From positions 1 through 6,120 of the forward strand of contig JANPIC010000145.1 in NCBI GenBank assembly GCA_031424795.1: DNA of 6,120 bases, written 5' to 3'. A program made the position numbers and the translations under genes. Origin of the DNA: Aalborgiella sp031424795 (GTDB lineage Bacteria > Pseudomonadota > Gammaproteobacteria > Burkholderiales > Burkholderiaceae_C). The notes beneath the pieces are model-generated. The model was not told the DNA's origin, made no database searches, and saw only the letters and a program-made list of their open reading frames with translations. Below, piece after piece: positions 1 through 6,098 of this stretch. Numbering within the stretch: the first letter of the stretch is position 1; every line of letters begins with the position of its first letter.

Positions 1-803
1 GGGAGGCCTTTGACGGCTTCGCGGCTGAGGGTGGTGTTGGTGGCGACCACGCCATCCATGTTGTGGCGGAGCAAGGTGGCGGCGATGACGTCGATTTGTG
101 CGGCGTCCAGATCAGGGGCGATTTTGACGAAGATGGGGACGGATTTGCCGTGTTTTTTCTTCAAAACAGCGCGCTCGGCAGCAATCGCACCCAAAAGTGC
201 GTCCAAAGCCTCATCGCTTTGCAGGGCACGCAGGTTTTTGGTGTTTGGGCTGGAGATGTTGACGGTCACGTAATCGGCATGCGGGTAGACGCCGCGCAGG
301 CAAATCAGGTAATCGTCGGTCGCGTTTTCAATCGGCGTGGCGGCGTTTTTACCGATGTTAAGGCCCAAAAGCATGGGATTTGCTGAGTTGACGCTACGGA
401 ATTTGGCTTTTTGGACGTTGGCGAGGAAGGCGTCCAAACCTTCGTTGTTGAACCCGAGGCGGTTGATCAGCGCATTGGCCGCTGGCAGGCGGAACATGCG
501 GGGTTTGGGGTTGCCGGGTTGCGCCAGCGGAGTAACGGTGCCGACTTCGACAAACCCAAAACCCATCGCACCCAAGCCGTCAATGGCTCGGGCGTTTTTG
601 TCCAAACCGGCAGCCATGCCGATGCGGTTGGGGAATTTCAGGCCGGCGAGGGTGATCGGGTCATCGATTCGACCATTGCAATACGCCCAAGTCAGCGGCG
701 TGCCCTGTGTGGCGGTCAAGCCTGCCATGGTCACTTCGTGGGCGGTTTCGGCATCTAGGCCAAATAAAAAGGGGCGGGCGAGGGCGTAGGGGAGTAAGGA
801 CAT
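1..803 (-). CDS. pyrD: Dihydroorotate dehydrogenase (quinone), class 2, 3'-truncated by window edge
   Basis: PyrD oxidises dihydroorotate to orotate in de novo pyrimidine synthesis, passing electrons through FMN to membrane quinone. The reading frame starts at ATG 803 (MSLLPYALARPFLFGLDAE) and stays open to the left edge, giving 267 codons of a family length near 340. Visible landmarks are the N-terminal helical region of class 2 enzymes (about residues 1-40, quinone and membrane contact), AAGLDK (64-69, FMN loop), EVGTVTP (86-92), NRLGFNN (114-120), NIGKN (149-153), NISSPNT (182-188; the second Ser, 185, matches the catalytic base of class 2 enzymes), KIAPDL (227-232) and DGVVATNTT (250-258). 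The missing part would hold the glycine-rich phosphate-binding loops. No clear Shine-Dalgarno precedes the ATG. It is divergent from rpiA. The family assignment is secure from motif order; nothing suggests that the gene is broken within the window. Confidence 0.97.
   Translation of the reverse strand, partial: MSLLPYALARPFLFGLDAETAHEVTMAGLTATQGTPLTWAYCNGRIDDPITLAGLKFPNRIGMAAGLDKNARAIDGLGAMGFGFVEVGTVTPLAQPGNPKPRMFRLPAANALINRLGFNNEGLDAFLANVQKAKFRSVNSANPMLLGLNIGKNAATPIENATDDYLICLRGVYPHADYVTVNISSPNTKNLRALQSDEALDALLGAIAAERAVLKKKHGKSVPIFVKIAPDLDAAQIDVIAATLLRHNMDGVVATNTTLSREAVKGL
789..794 (+). promoter_or_regulatory. Shine-Dalgarno-like site for alternative rpiA start at 802
   Basis: GGGGAG ends 7 nt before an ATG at 802 that is in frame with rpiA and free of stops up to ATG 877. 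The spacing is near ideal, better than the site at 877. The sequence is also the complement of the conserved pyrD codons Leu-Leu-Pro-Tyr (residues 3-6), which could create it by chance, and no convincing plus-strand promoter was seen to its left. It decides between two RpiA N termini, so it is recorded; real use is doubtful. Confidence 0.2.
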
Positions 804-876
804 GAAATATTCGTATTGGATAATAGACGGATTGAATCTATCCATTTTCTCAGAAACTTATCGAAAGTATCAGCCC
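804..876. promoter_or_regulatory. Divergent pyrD/rpiA intergenic region
   Basis: This 73-bp A+T-rich gap separates the start codons of pyrD (leftward) and rpiA (rightward), so the promoters or leaders of both genes should lie in or next to it. One site reads as a -10-like hexamer on both strands: GATAAT at 819-824 on plus and TATTAT at 825-820 on minus. Neither has a good -35 box at 16-18 bp. On plus, TTGAAT (832-837) could be a -35 for rpiA, but the matching -10 (ACTTAT, 856-861) is poor. The region is regulatory by position; the exact promoters are not resolved. No operator repeat or riboswitch-like structure was seen. Confidence 0.4.
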
Positions 877-1548
877 ATGACACAAGACGAACTCAAAACA
901 CTGGTCGGCCAAGCCGCTTTGCAATACGTGGTGGCAGGGGAGATTGTGGGCGTGGGCACGGGGTCGACGGTGAACAAGTTCATCGACGCGCTGGCAACGA
1001 TCAAAGACACCATCAAGGGTGCAGTGTCCAGCTCGGTGGCGAGTACCGAGCGGCTCAAAGCGCTGGGCATTCCGGTGTTTGATGCGAATGACGTCACCGA
1101 ACTGGCCGTTTACATCGACGGCGCAGACGAAATCGACCACGCGGGTTACATGGTCAAAGGCGGCGGCGCAGCGTTGACGCGCGAGAAGATTGTGGCTGCC
1201 CTGTCCAAGCAGTTCGTCTGCATTGCCGATGAAAGCAAACTGGTCAACACGCTGGGTGCGTTCCCGCTGCCCGTGGAAGTGATACCGATGGCGACCAAGC
1301 GCGTCATGCAGCAGTTTGCCGCGATGGGCGGCGTGTGCAGCATCCGTCAAAAAGACGGTCAGCCCTTGGTGACCGACAACGGCCAGCACATTATTGATGT
1401 GTTGAATTTGAAGATTTCCGACCCGCTGGCGTTTGAGTCCATCGTGAACCAGTGGCCGGGCGTGGTGACGGTGGGTGTGTTTGCGCATCAGAAGGCGACG
1501 GTTTGTTTGTTGGGGACTTCAACGGGTGTGAAGACGTTGAGGTTTTGA
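877..1548 (+). CDS. rpiA: Ribose-5-phosphate isomerase A
   Basis: RpiA interconverts ribose 5-phosphate and ribulose 5-phosphate in the non-oxidative pentose phosphate pathway, feeding PRPP and nucleotide synthesis in the cytoplasm. The 223-residue product is close to the 219 residues of the E. coli enzyme and alignable along its whole length. Motifs in order: VGVGTGST (24-31, phosphate-binding loop), SSSVAST (51-57), DGADEI (81-86), KGGGAALTREK (94-104), PLPVEVIPMA (130-139), VTDNG (165-169) and PGVVTVGVFA (194-203). The catalytic and binding residues Asp81, Asp84, Lys94 and Glu103 fall at the same numbers as in E. coli. ATG 877 was chosen because MTQDELK is the usual family N terminus. Its ribosome binding site is weak (GAAAG, 9 nt upstream). 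An in-frame ATG at 802 has a better one and would add 25 residues of no recognised family. The stop lies 2 bp before the next gene. Confidence 0.97.
   Translation: MTQDELKTLVGQAALQYVVAGEIVGVGTGSTVNKFIDALATIKDTIKGAVSSSVASTERLKALGIPVFDANDVTELAVYIDGADEIDHAGYMVKGGGAALTREKIVAALSKQFVCIADESKLVNTLGAFPLPVEVIPMATKRVMQQFAAMGGVCSIRQKDGQPLVTDNGQHIIDVLNLKISDPLAFESIVNQWPGVVTVGVFAHQKATVCLLGTSTGVKTLRF
1539..1542 (+). promoter_or_regulatory. Ribosome binding site of the DUF2200 gene, inside rpiA
   Basis: GAGG within the last codons of rpiA lies 8 nt before GTG 1551. It supports the GTG as the start of the DUF2200 gene and suggests translational coupling to rpiA. Confidence 0.6.
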
Positions 1549-1550
1549 CT

Positions 1551-1901
1551 GTGAAGAACGACTATCGCTTCGCTGCGATGAAATTTTCTAAGGTGTACCC
1601 GCTTTATGTCGCAAAAGCGGAACGAAAGAATCGCACCAAAGAAGAAGTTGACAAAGTTATCTGCTGGTTGACTGGTTATAGCAAGACAGGGTTACAGGAG
1701 CAGATAAGCAAAGAAAGTGATTTCGAAGCGTTTTTTGCTGAAGCACCCGCCATTCACCCAAATAGCTCGCTGATTAAGGGCGTTATCTGCGGTGTACGTG
1801 TCGAAGAAATCGCAGATCCACTAGTGCAGAAAGTTCGATATTTAGACAAACTCATAGATGAGCTCGCCAAGGGAAAGACGCTTGAGAAGGTCTTTCGGTG
1901 A
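1551..1901 (+). CDS. DUF2200 family protein (function unknown)
   Basis: The 116-residue product has the full pattern that I know for DUF2200 proteins: an opening of the type KNDYRFAAMKFSKVYPLYV (2-20), KAERKNRTKEEVDKVI (22-37), WLTGYS (39-44), DFEAFFAEAP (57-66), LIKGVICGVRVEEI (74-87) and a closing RYLDKLIDELAKGK (96-109). Length is typical of the family. No catalytic motif, signal peptide or membrane segment is visible; it should be a small, highly charged cytoplasmic protein. No function is established for the family. The start is GTG 1551, because the family pattern begins there and GAGG precedes it at good spacing; the frame is open further upstream into rpiA, but that part is not family-like. 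It sits 2 bp after rpiA, so it is probably co-transcribed. G+C is about 45% by hand count, against roughly 60% in sampled parts of rpiA, which fits later acquisition. Confidence 0.88.
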   Translation: MKNDYRFAAMKFSKVYPLYVAKAERKNRTKEEVDKVICWLTGYSKTGLQEQISKESDFEAFFAEAPAIHPNSSLIKGVICGVRVEEIADPLVQKVRYLDKLIDELAKGKTLEKVFR

Positions 1902-1939
1902 CAAGCCCTTCCAGCCATGTGGTGGCTTAACCATCGCCA
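1902..1939. terminator. Convergent gap with small hairpin, weak terminator candidate
   Basis: The 38 bp between the converging DUF2200 and TAXI genes contains a perfect 5-bp stem, AGCCA (1913-1917) and TGGCT (1923-1927), with a 5-nt loop. An overlapping alternative pairs AAGCC (1903-1907) with GGCTT (1924-1928). Two transcripts must end near here. There is no run of T on either side, so intrinsic termination is uncertain. Confidence 0.25.
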
Positions 1940-3238
1940 TCAAAGCGCAACATTCAACTCCGCCGACCGATGGCAGCGGTTGACGGCGGCCTGAATCGCG
2001 ACCAGCGTGCCTGAGCTGGCATTGCCTTCAGCGCAGGCGACTAGGCTGCGCTGAAAAATCGTGTCTACTTCTTTCAGATGTTGGTCTACCTGAAGCGGAT
2101 CGCTTTCTTTGGCGATACGGTCGCTGAGTCCAAAAAGATGGTTCAAATCTTCAACTGATTTTTCGCGTTGCACGCGCCGCCGCCGCGCATTGATGGCTGG
2201 AACGCCCGAACCCAGAGCACCCAAGAAAGCAACGGCGATGAAGATATGGTTGGTATAGCGATCCAGAAAATCTTGATACACACCGTCAAGTAATTGAATC
2301 GTACCTAGGTGAACAGGCAGTGTCGGAACATCCCGCGCAGGCGCGGCGATGGTTAGAAGCTCTGGCACTTCGGATTGCCGTTGGTCGCGCATGGCAAACA
2401 GGGTTCGCGTCAGAATTACCGCAGAATTCGGGCTAACCTTTTCACTCGCAACAAGGCGATTTGACAGAATAATGGTAGTCGTATCTTCTTCGGGTTTCGG
2501 TGGATCGCCACCAAAAAAACCCTTCACAATTTCCCCAGTTTCCACACCTCGAATCCGCAAAGCCAACGCTGCAGCATCGTCAAAAGTAATGACCACCAAT
2601 TTTTCACCCCAGGATTTACGGAGATTGTCGTTAAAAGTATCGTTAGATCGGGTGCGCCCAGCGGAAACCGAGAAAAAGGCGTCTATCTTGCCCTGATTGG
2701 CGTAGTCGGCTTGTTCACCACGCTTGAGCGGTACCAGCGTGTAATCTTGCTCCTGCAAACCCCTTTGGGACAGAATTTGCCGAAACAGAAGCTGATTCAT
2801 GTCGCCCTGCCCACCGATGCCAATCCGCTTCCCACGCAGGTCGCTTAACTTGGTGATTTTTGCGCTCTTTTTTGTAAACAGCACAGGGTTGAACTTGCGC
2901 AAACTCACCAAGCTGCTGGCGCCACGACCGACGACGACGTCGGAACGGATGAGGGCCAAATCCGCCTTCCCACTGGTCAAGGCGGCAGCACTTTCTGTAG
3001 CGTTATTGGTCCATAACGGCACGAGTCGAACGCCAGAGCGCTCTTTCGCCAATGTATCGACTAGGAGTTGCACCACTTTTTGTTCATCTTGATCCGCCTG
3101 CCCAGCGGCGATGACCAGCACGACAGGTTGCAAAAACATCGCAATAGCAATGCCCGCAGCTAGGACCAAAACCAGCAATAAACATGCCGCCCAATCGACG
3201 ACGATGAAGTGCAAAATGCGCTTAAATAAATTCTTCAT
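1940..3238 (-). CDS. TAXI family TRAP-type solute-binding protein, membrane-anchored at both ends
   Basis: The 432-residue product resembles TAXI-type TRAP solute-binding proteins. A transmembrane segment (about 13-36, preceded by Lys/Arg) leads into the binding domain (about 38-325) with ADLALIRSDV (92-101), LSDLRGKRIGIGGQGDMNQL (131-150), GKIDAFFSVSAG (183-194) and LPVHLGT (307-313), a variant of the LPxHPGA-like motif of the family. A second hydrophobic segment (331-349) is followed by Arg-rich ARRRR (351-355) and an 80-residue tail. By the positive-inside rule both termini are cytoplasmic and the binding domain periplasmic. Free TAXI proteins normally have a cleaved signal peptide and a DctQM-type permease; none is encoded here. 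The ligand is unknown, and a sensory or orphan role is possible. ATG 3238 is preferred over the in-frame TTG 3250, since AAAGGA lies just before it, though at only 3 nt spacing. It lies 62 bp after the glutaredoxin-like gene. Confidence 0.85.
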   Translation of the reverse strand: MKNLFKRILHFIVVDWAACLLLVLVLAAGIAIAMFLQPVVLVIAAGQADQDEQKVVQLLVDTLAKERSGVRLVPLWTNNATESAAALTSGKADLALIRSDVVVGRGASSLVSLRKFNPVLFTKKSAKITKLSDLRGKRIGIGGQGDMNQLLFRQILSQRGLQEQDYTLVPLKRGEQADYANQGKIDAFFSVSAGRTRSNDTFNDNLRKSWGEKLVVITFDDAAALALRIRGVETGEIVKGFFGGDPPKPEEDTTTIILSNRLVASEKVSPNSAVILTRTLFAMRDQRQSEVPELLTIAAPARDVPTLPVHLGTIQLLDGVYQDFLDRYTNHIFIAVAFLGALGSGVPAINARRRRVQREKSVEDLNHLFGLSDRIAKESDPLQVDQHLKEVDTIFQRSLVACAEGNASSGTLVAIQAAVNRCHRSAELNVAL

Positions 3239-3258
3239 TCGTCCTTTCAATGCAGCTG

Positions 3259-3286
3259 GCTATACGAGCTACCAAGCGCAGGTCAA
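3259..3286 (-). promoter_or_regulatory. Candidate sigma70 promoter for the TAXI gene
   Basis: On the minus strand TTGACC (3286-3281, 5 of 6 consensus bases) and TATAGC (3264-3259, 4 of 6) are 16 bp apart. Transcription would start near 3252, leaving a leader of about 14 nt that holds the AAAGGA site. This would let the TAXI gene be expressed apart from the peptidase-glutaredoxin pair. The evidence is hexamer match and position only. Confidence 0.4.
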
Positions 3287-3300
3287 AGTACTTGAGAATT

Positions 3301-3969
3301 TTAAAATCTGATCCCCGCCGGATTGTTATTTGGCTCTTGTGGTGCGGTTGCCGCTGCTGGACGTGCTGGCTTGACAGCTGGTTTTTCGGCAGCTTCTTTC
3401 TCTGCAGCTTTTTTAAACGTCAACGACGTCGCCTCTGTATTGCGGAAATTACGCGGCAAAGTTGATGATTTGGGGTAGCCTGCTGCGTCTAGGTACTTGG
3501 TCCACTCGGTTTCTTCGTAGCCTTTGAGTTGCTGTGAAGCAATGGTGGCCAGTGGCATGCTGGTGTCACCATTGAGTTTTTTGTAAGCTTCAATATCTTC
3601 ATTGCTGCTGACCGTGCGCTCTGTGAAGGGCACGCCGCGCTGTGTCAGCATCAACCTTGCGTTGATGCAGGGGCCACAGTCAGCGGTGGTGTATATCGTG
3701 ACGGGATAACGGCTCACCACTTGTTGCAAAGCGTAAGGAAGGGACGCGCCAGAAGCAGAGTCACCCGTCAACTTGTCGCCAGAGCCTGGCAATGGCGGAA
3801 CTTCAGAGTAAGTCACTCGTCCGTTTTTATCGACGCTTTTATACACTTGCTGGGCATATAATTGGCCGATAGCCGGCGTCATTATTGTCAGTACAGCTAT
3901 TAATTTTATAGCGTTTTGCAGTGGCGAAAAGCGATTTTGTAATTGACGGGGTGAAGACATCTGGTTCAT
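3301..3969 (-). CDS. Exported DUF4124 and glutaredoxin-domain protein
   Basis: The 222-residue product is probably a periplasmic thiol-redox protein; its partners are unknown. It opens with a signal-peptide-like region: Arg/Lys before a hydrophobic core (23-37), with plausible cleavage after Ala39 (QLYA/QQVYK). Next comes a short DUF4124 module (41-60: VYKSVDKNGRVTYSEVPP), common on envelope proteins of betaproteobacteria and gammaproteobacteria. After a linker comes a glutaredoxin/thioredoxin-like domain (about 88-163): VTIYTTADCGPC with active-site Cys98 and Cys101 in CGPC, GVPFTERTV (112-120), and SMPLATI with the expected cis-proline at 139. The C terminus (186-212) is a low-complexity Lys/Ala/Pro/Glu tail. 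ATG 3969 is taken as the start; ATG 3960 is in frame, and neither has a clear ribosome binding site, so coupling to the upstream peptidase gene, which ends 9 bp earlier, is likely. Both cysteines are present, so disulfide reductase or isomerase activity is plausible but not shown. Confidence 0.88.
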   Translation of the reverse strand: MNQMSSPRQLQNRFSPLQNAIKLIAVLTIMTPAIGQLYAQQVYKSVDKNGRVTYSEVPPLPGSGDKLTGDSASGASLPYALQQVVSRYPVTIYTTADCGPCINARLMLTQRGVPFTERTVSSNEDIEAYKKLNGDTSMPLATIASQQLKGYEETEWTKYLDAAGYPKSSTLPRNFRNTEATSLTFKKAAEKEAAEKPAVKPARPAAATAPQEPNNNPAGIRF

Positions 3970-3974
3970 GAACC
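3963..3974. repeat. 12-bp perfect palindrome over the glutaredoxin-like start codon
   Basis: GGTTCATGAACC is its own reverse complement and contains the start codon (ATG, 3969-3967 on minus). In the mRNA a 4-bp stem with a 4-nt loop could hide the AUG, or the site could bind a dimeric protein. A chance origin is quite possible. Confidence 0.35.
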
Positions 3975-3978
3975 GATT

Positions 3979-6030
3979 TTATGCCATGCCTTGGTGGCGT
4001 AGCAAGGCGTCCAGTGTGGGTTCTCTGCCACGGAAGGCTTTGAACGAGTCCATGGCTGAGCGGCTACCACCCGATTCCAAAATGGCTTCACGGTATTTGC
4101 GGCCGGTTTTGGTACCATCGGCGTCACCAGTCAAACGTGCTTCTTCAAAAGCGGCGTAGGCATCGGCGCTCAGCACTTCTGCCCATTTGTAACTGTAATA
4201 GCCTGCCGCGTAGCCGCCTGCAAAGATGTGGCTGAAGGTGTGGGCGGTGCGGCTGTAGGCGGGTGGTTGGATCAAGGCGACTTCTTGGCGGACTTGCGCC
4301 TGCAGCACCATGAAATCAGGTTTGTTTTCGGTATGAAGCAACATATCGAACAATGAAAACTCGATTTGACGCAGGGTTTGCAAGCCGCTTTGGAAGTTTT
4401 TGGCGGCGGTCATTTTGTCGAACAGCGCTTTCGGCAAAGGCTCGCCGGTATCGACGTGGGCGGTCATGTGTTTCAGCACATCCCACTCCCAACAGAAGTT
4501 TTCCATGAACTGGCTGGGTAGCTCGACAGCATCCCACTCCACACCGCTGATGCCTGAGACATCGCGTTCGTTCACGGTGGTCAGCATGTGCTGCAGGCCA
4601 TGGCCGCATTCGTGGAAGAGGGTGGTCACGTCGTCGTGCGTCAGCAAAGCCGGTTTGCCGTCTACACCATCGGCAAAGTTACAAACCAAGTGCGCCACTG
4701 GCGTTTGCAGCACATCCGTGTCAGGTCGCAACCAACGGGCACGCACGTCGTCCATCCACGCGCCACCGCGTTTGCCGGTGCGGGCATTGGGGTCGAGGTA
4801 AAACTGGCCAATGAGCTTTGAAGCACGTTCAATGCGGTAAAACTTGACGCTGTCGTTCCAAACGGGTGCTTTGTCTTCCCGAATCGCCACGTCAAACAGG
4901 GTTTCGACGATTTTGAACAAACCCGCCAATACCTTGGGCGCGGTGAAATACTGTTTCACCTCTTGTTCGCTGAACGAATAACGCGCTTCTTTGAGCTTTT
5001 CACCAATGTATGGCCAATCCCACGGCTGTGGACTCGTCAGATTCAGGTGTTCAGCGGCGAAAGCGCGCATGTCGGCCAGGTCTTTTTCAGCAAACGGGCG
5101 GGCGCGCTGGCCTAAGTCACGCAAGAAGGTGATGACTTCAGCGGGCGATTTCGCCATTTTGGTGGCGATGGACGCTTCGGCGTAGTTGTTGAAGCCTAAC
5201 AGCACCGCTTCTTCGTGGCGCAATGCCAAGATTTGGGCGATGTTGGCGGAGTTGTCGAATTTCTTGGCTTCTTCCACTGTAGGAAAAGTCGCTTGGTCAG
5301 ACGCTTTGGTTGAATTGGCTTTGTACAAAACCTCACGCAGGGCGCTGCTGGTGGCGAATTGCATCACCGGCAGGTAGCAAGGCATTTTCAGGGTGAGTTT
5401 GTACTGGTTTTCCTTGCCATCCTTAGCTGCGGCGGCCTTGGCTGTATGCAACACGTCTTCTGGCACACCGTCTAATTCGTCAAGGTTGGCGTAATAAGCA
5501 AAAGCTTCGGTCGCATCCAAGGCGTTTTCGCTGAACTTCTGGCTCAACTCGGCCTGAATCGCTTGAATCTCTGCAAAACGTTCTTTGGCTGCGCCTTCCA
5601 GTTCAGCGCCGCTCAACACAAAGTTGCGCACCGCGTATTTATGCGCTTGCAGTTGCTCGGCGTTCAGCGTTTTGACGTCAATCGCTTTGTATTTGGCGTA
5701 AAGCTGCTCATTTGCGCCCAGTGCGGCGTAAAACTCGGTGATGACGGGGAGTGACTCGTTGTACGCAGCGCGCAACTCTGGGTTGTCCGCCACGCTGTTC
5801 AAGTGGCTTACTGCACCCCAAGCACGGCCTAGTTTCTCGGTCGCCACGTCCAAAACCTTGGAGATTTCAAGCCAGTTAGCAGGAAAACCGTCTGCTGTGA
5901 CGGTATCTAGCGCCTTTTGAGCGTCTGCCAAGAGCGCGTTGATCGCAGGTGCGACGTGCTCGGGCTTGATTTGGTCAAACAGCGCCAATGAAGTCGCTGC
6001 ATCGTCATTTTGGAGGAGTGGATTGGTCAT
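3979..6030 (-). CDS. prlC: Oligopeptidase A, M3 family zinc metallopeptidase
   Basis: Oligopeptidase A is a cytoplasmic zinc endopeptidase that breaks down short peptides, including cleaved signal peptides, and is known in E. coli as PrlC/OpdA. The 683-residue product matches the usual length (about 680). The zinc site is HECGH (473-477), with the third ligand Glu503 in VELPSQFMEN (502-511); the catalytic base is Glu474. The substrate-binding region HTFSHIFAGGYAAGYYSYKW (597-616) is intact, with His601, Tyr607 and Tyr614 in conserved places. The N-terminal half is the helical part of the channel typical of M3 enzymes. ATG 6030 gives MTNPLLQNDD, a normal family opening. The frame is open upstream to the window edge, but only through repeat-like non-family sequence. 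There is no visible Shine-Dalgarno before 6030. It is probably the first gene of a transcript continuing into the glutaredoxin-like gene. Cys475 replaces the Phe of the E. coli HEFGH motif at a position that does not bind metal. Confidence 0.96.
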   Translation of the reverse strand: MTNPLLQNDDAATSLALFDQIKPEHVAPAINALLADAQKALDTVTADGFPANWLEISKVLDVATEKLGRAWGAVSHLNSVADNPELRAAYNESLPVITEFYAALGANEQLYAKYKAIDVKTLNAEQLQAHKYAVRNFVLSGAELEGAAKERFAEIQAIQAELSQKFSENALDATEAFAYYANLDELDGVPEDVLHTAKAAAAKDGKENQYKLTLKMPCYLPVMQFATSSALREVLYKANSTKASDQATFPTVEEAKKFDNSANIAQILALRHEEAVLLGFNNYAEASIATKMAKSPAEVITFLRDLGQRARPFAEKDLADMRAFAAEHLNLTSPQPWDWPYIGEKLKEARYSFSEQEVKQYFTAPKVLAGLFKIVETLFDVAIREDKAPVWNDSVKFYRIERASKLIGQFYLDPNARTGKRGGAWMDDVRARWLRPDTDVLQTPVAHLVCNFADGVDGKPALLTHDDVTTLFHECGHGLQHMLTTVNERDVSGISGVEWDAVELPSQFMENFCWEWDVLKHMTAHVDTGEPLPKALFDKMTAAKNFQSGLQTLRQIEFSLFDMLLHTENKPDFMVLQAQVRQEVALIQPPAYSRTAHTFSHIFAGGYAAGYYSYKWAEVLSADAYAAFEEARLTGDADGTKTGRKYREAILESGGSRSAMDSFKAFRGREPTLDALLRHQGMA

Positions 6031-6037
6031 AGTGGTA

Positions 6038-6065
6038 AATATAAGGGCAACCCATGCCGAATCAA
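6038..6065 (-). promoter_or_regulatory. Candidate promoter for prlC, almost leaderless
   Basis: On the minus strand TTGATT (6065-6060, 4 of 6 consensus bases) and TATATT (6043-6038, 5 of 6) are 16 bp apart. The expected transcription start is around 6031, next to ATG 6030, which fits the absence of a ribosome binding site. This rests on sequence match only; a promoter beyond the right edge is equally possible. Confidence 0.33.
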
Positions 6066-6072
6066 GTCTAAA

Positions 6073-6098
6073 GGCTTCGACAAGCTCAGCCCGAACGG
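6073..6098. repeat. Interspersed-repeat-like imperfect palindrome
   Basis: The core TTCGACAAGCTCAGCCCGAA (6076-6095) has TTCG/CGAA ends around a central AGCT and continues into CGG on the right. On the minus strand its frame reads VRAELVEA. I recognise closely similar short sequences (TTCGACAAGCTCAGnnCGAAC type) as scattered intergenic repeats in many proteobacteria. Only one copy lies in this window, so its repeat nature comes from general knowledge, not from the window. It sits just upstream of the prlC promoter candidate. Confidence 0.55.

Noticed and set aside
10..789. Open plus-strand frames across the left end
   Set aside because: They lie opposite an unambiguous pyrD frame with conserved motifs throughout and resemble no family.
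850..1488. 212-codon minus-strand frame opposite rpiA
   Set aside because: It is rich in His and Arg as expected for the antisense of a high-G+C gene, has no recognisable motif, and rpiA is certain on the other strand.
1452..1550. Longer DUF2200 product starting inside rpiA
   Set aside because: The extra 33 codons overlap rpiA and are not family-like; GTG 1551 has both a ribosome binding site and the family N terminus.
3239..3250. TTG start at 3250 for the TAXI gene
   Set aside because: It adds only four residues, uses a rarer start and would lie inside the apparent ribosome binding site of ATG 3238.
4316..4895. Several short open frames on both strands within prlC
   Set aside because: They are shadows of the prlC frame, with no start signals or family resemblance.
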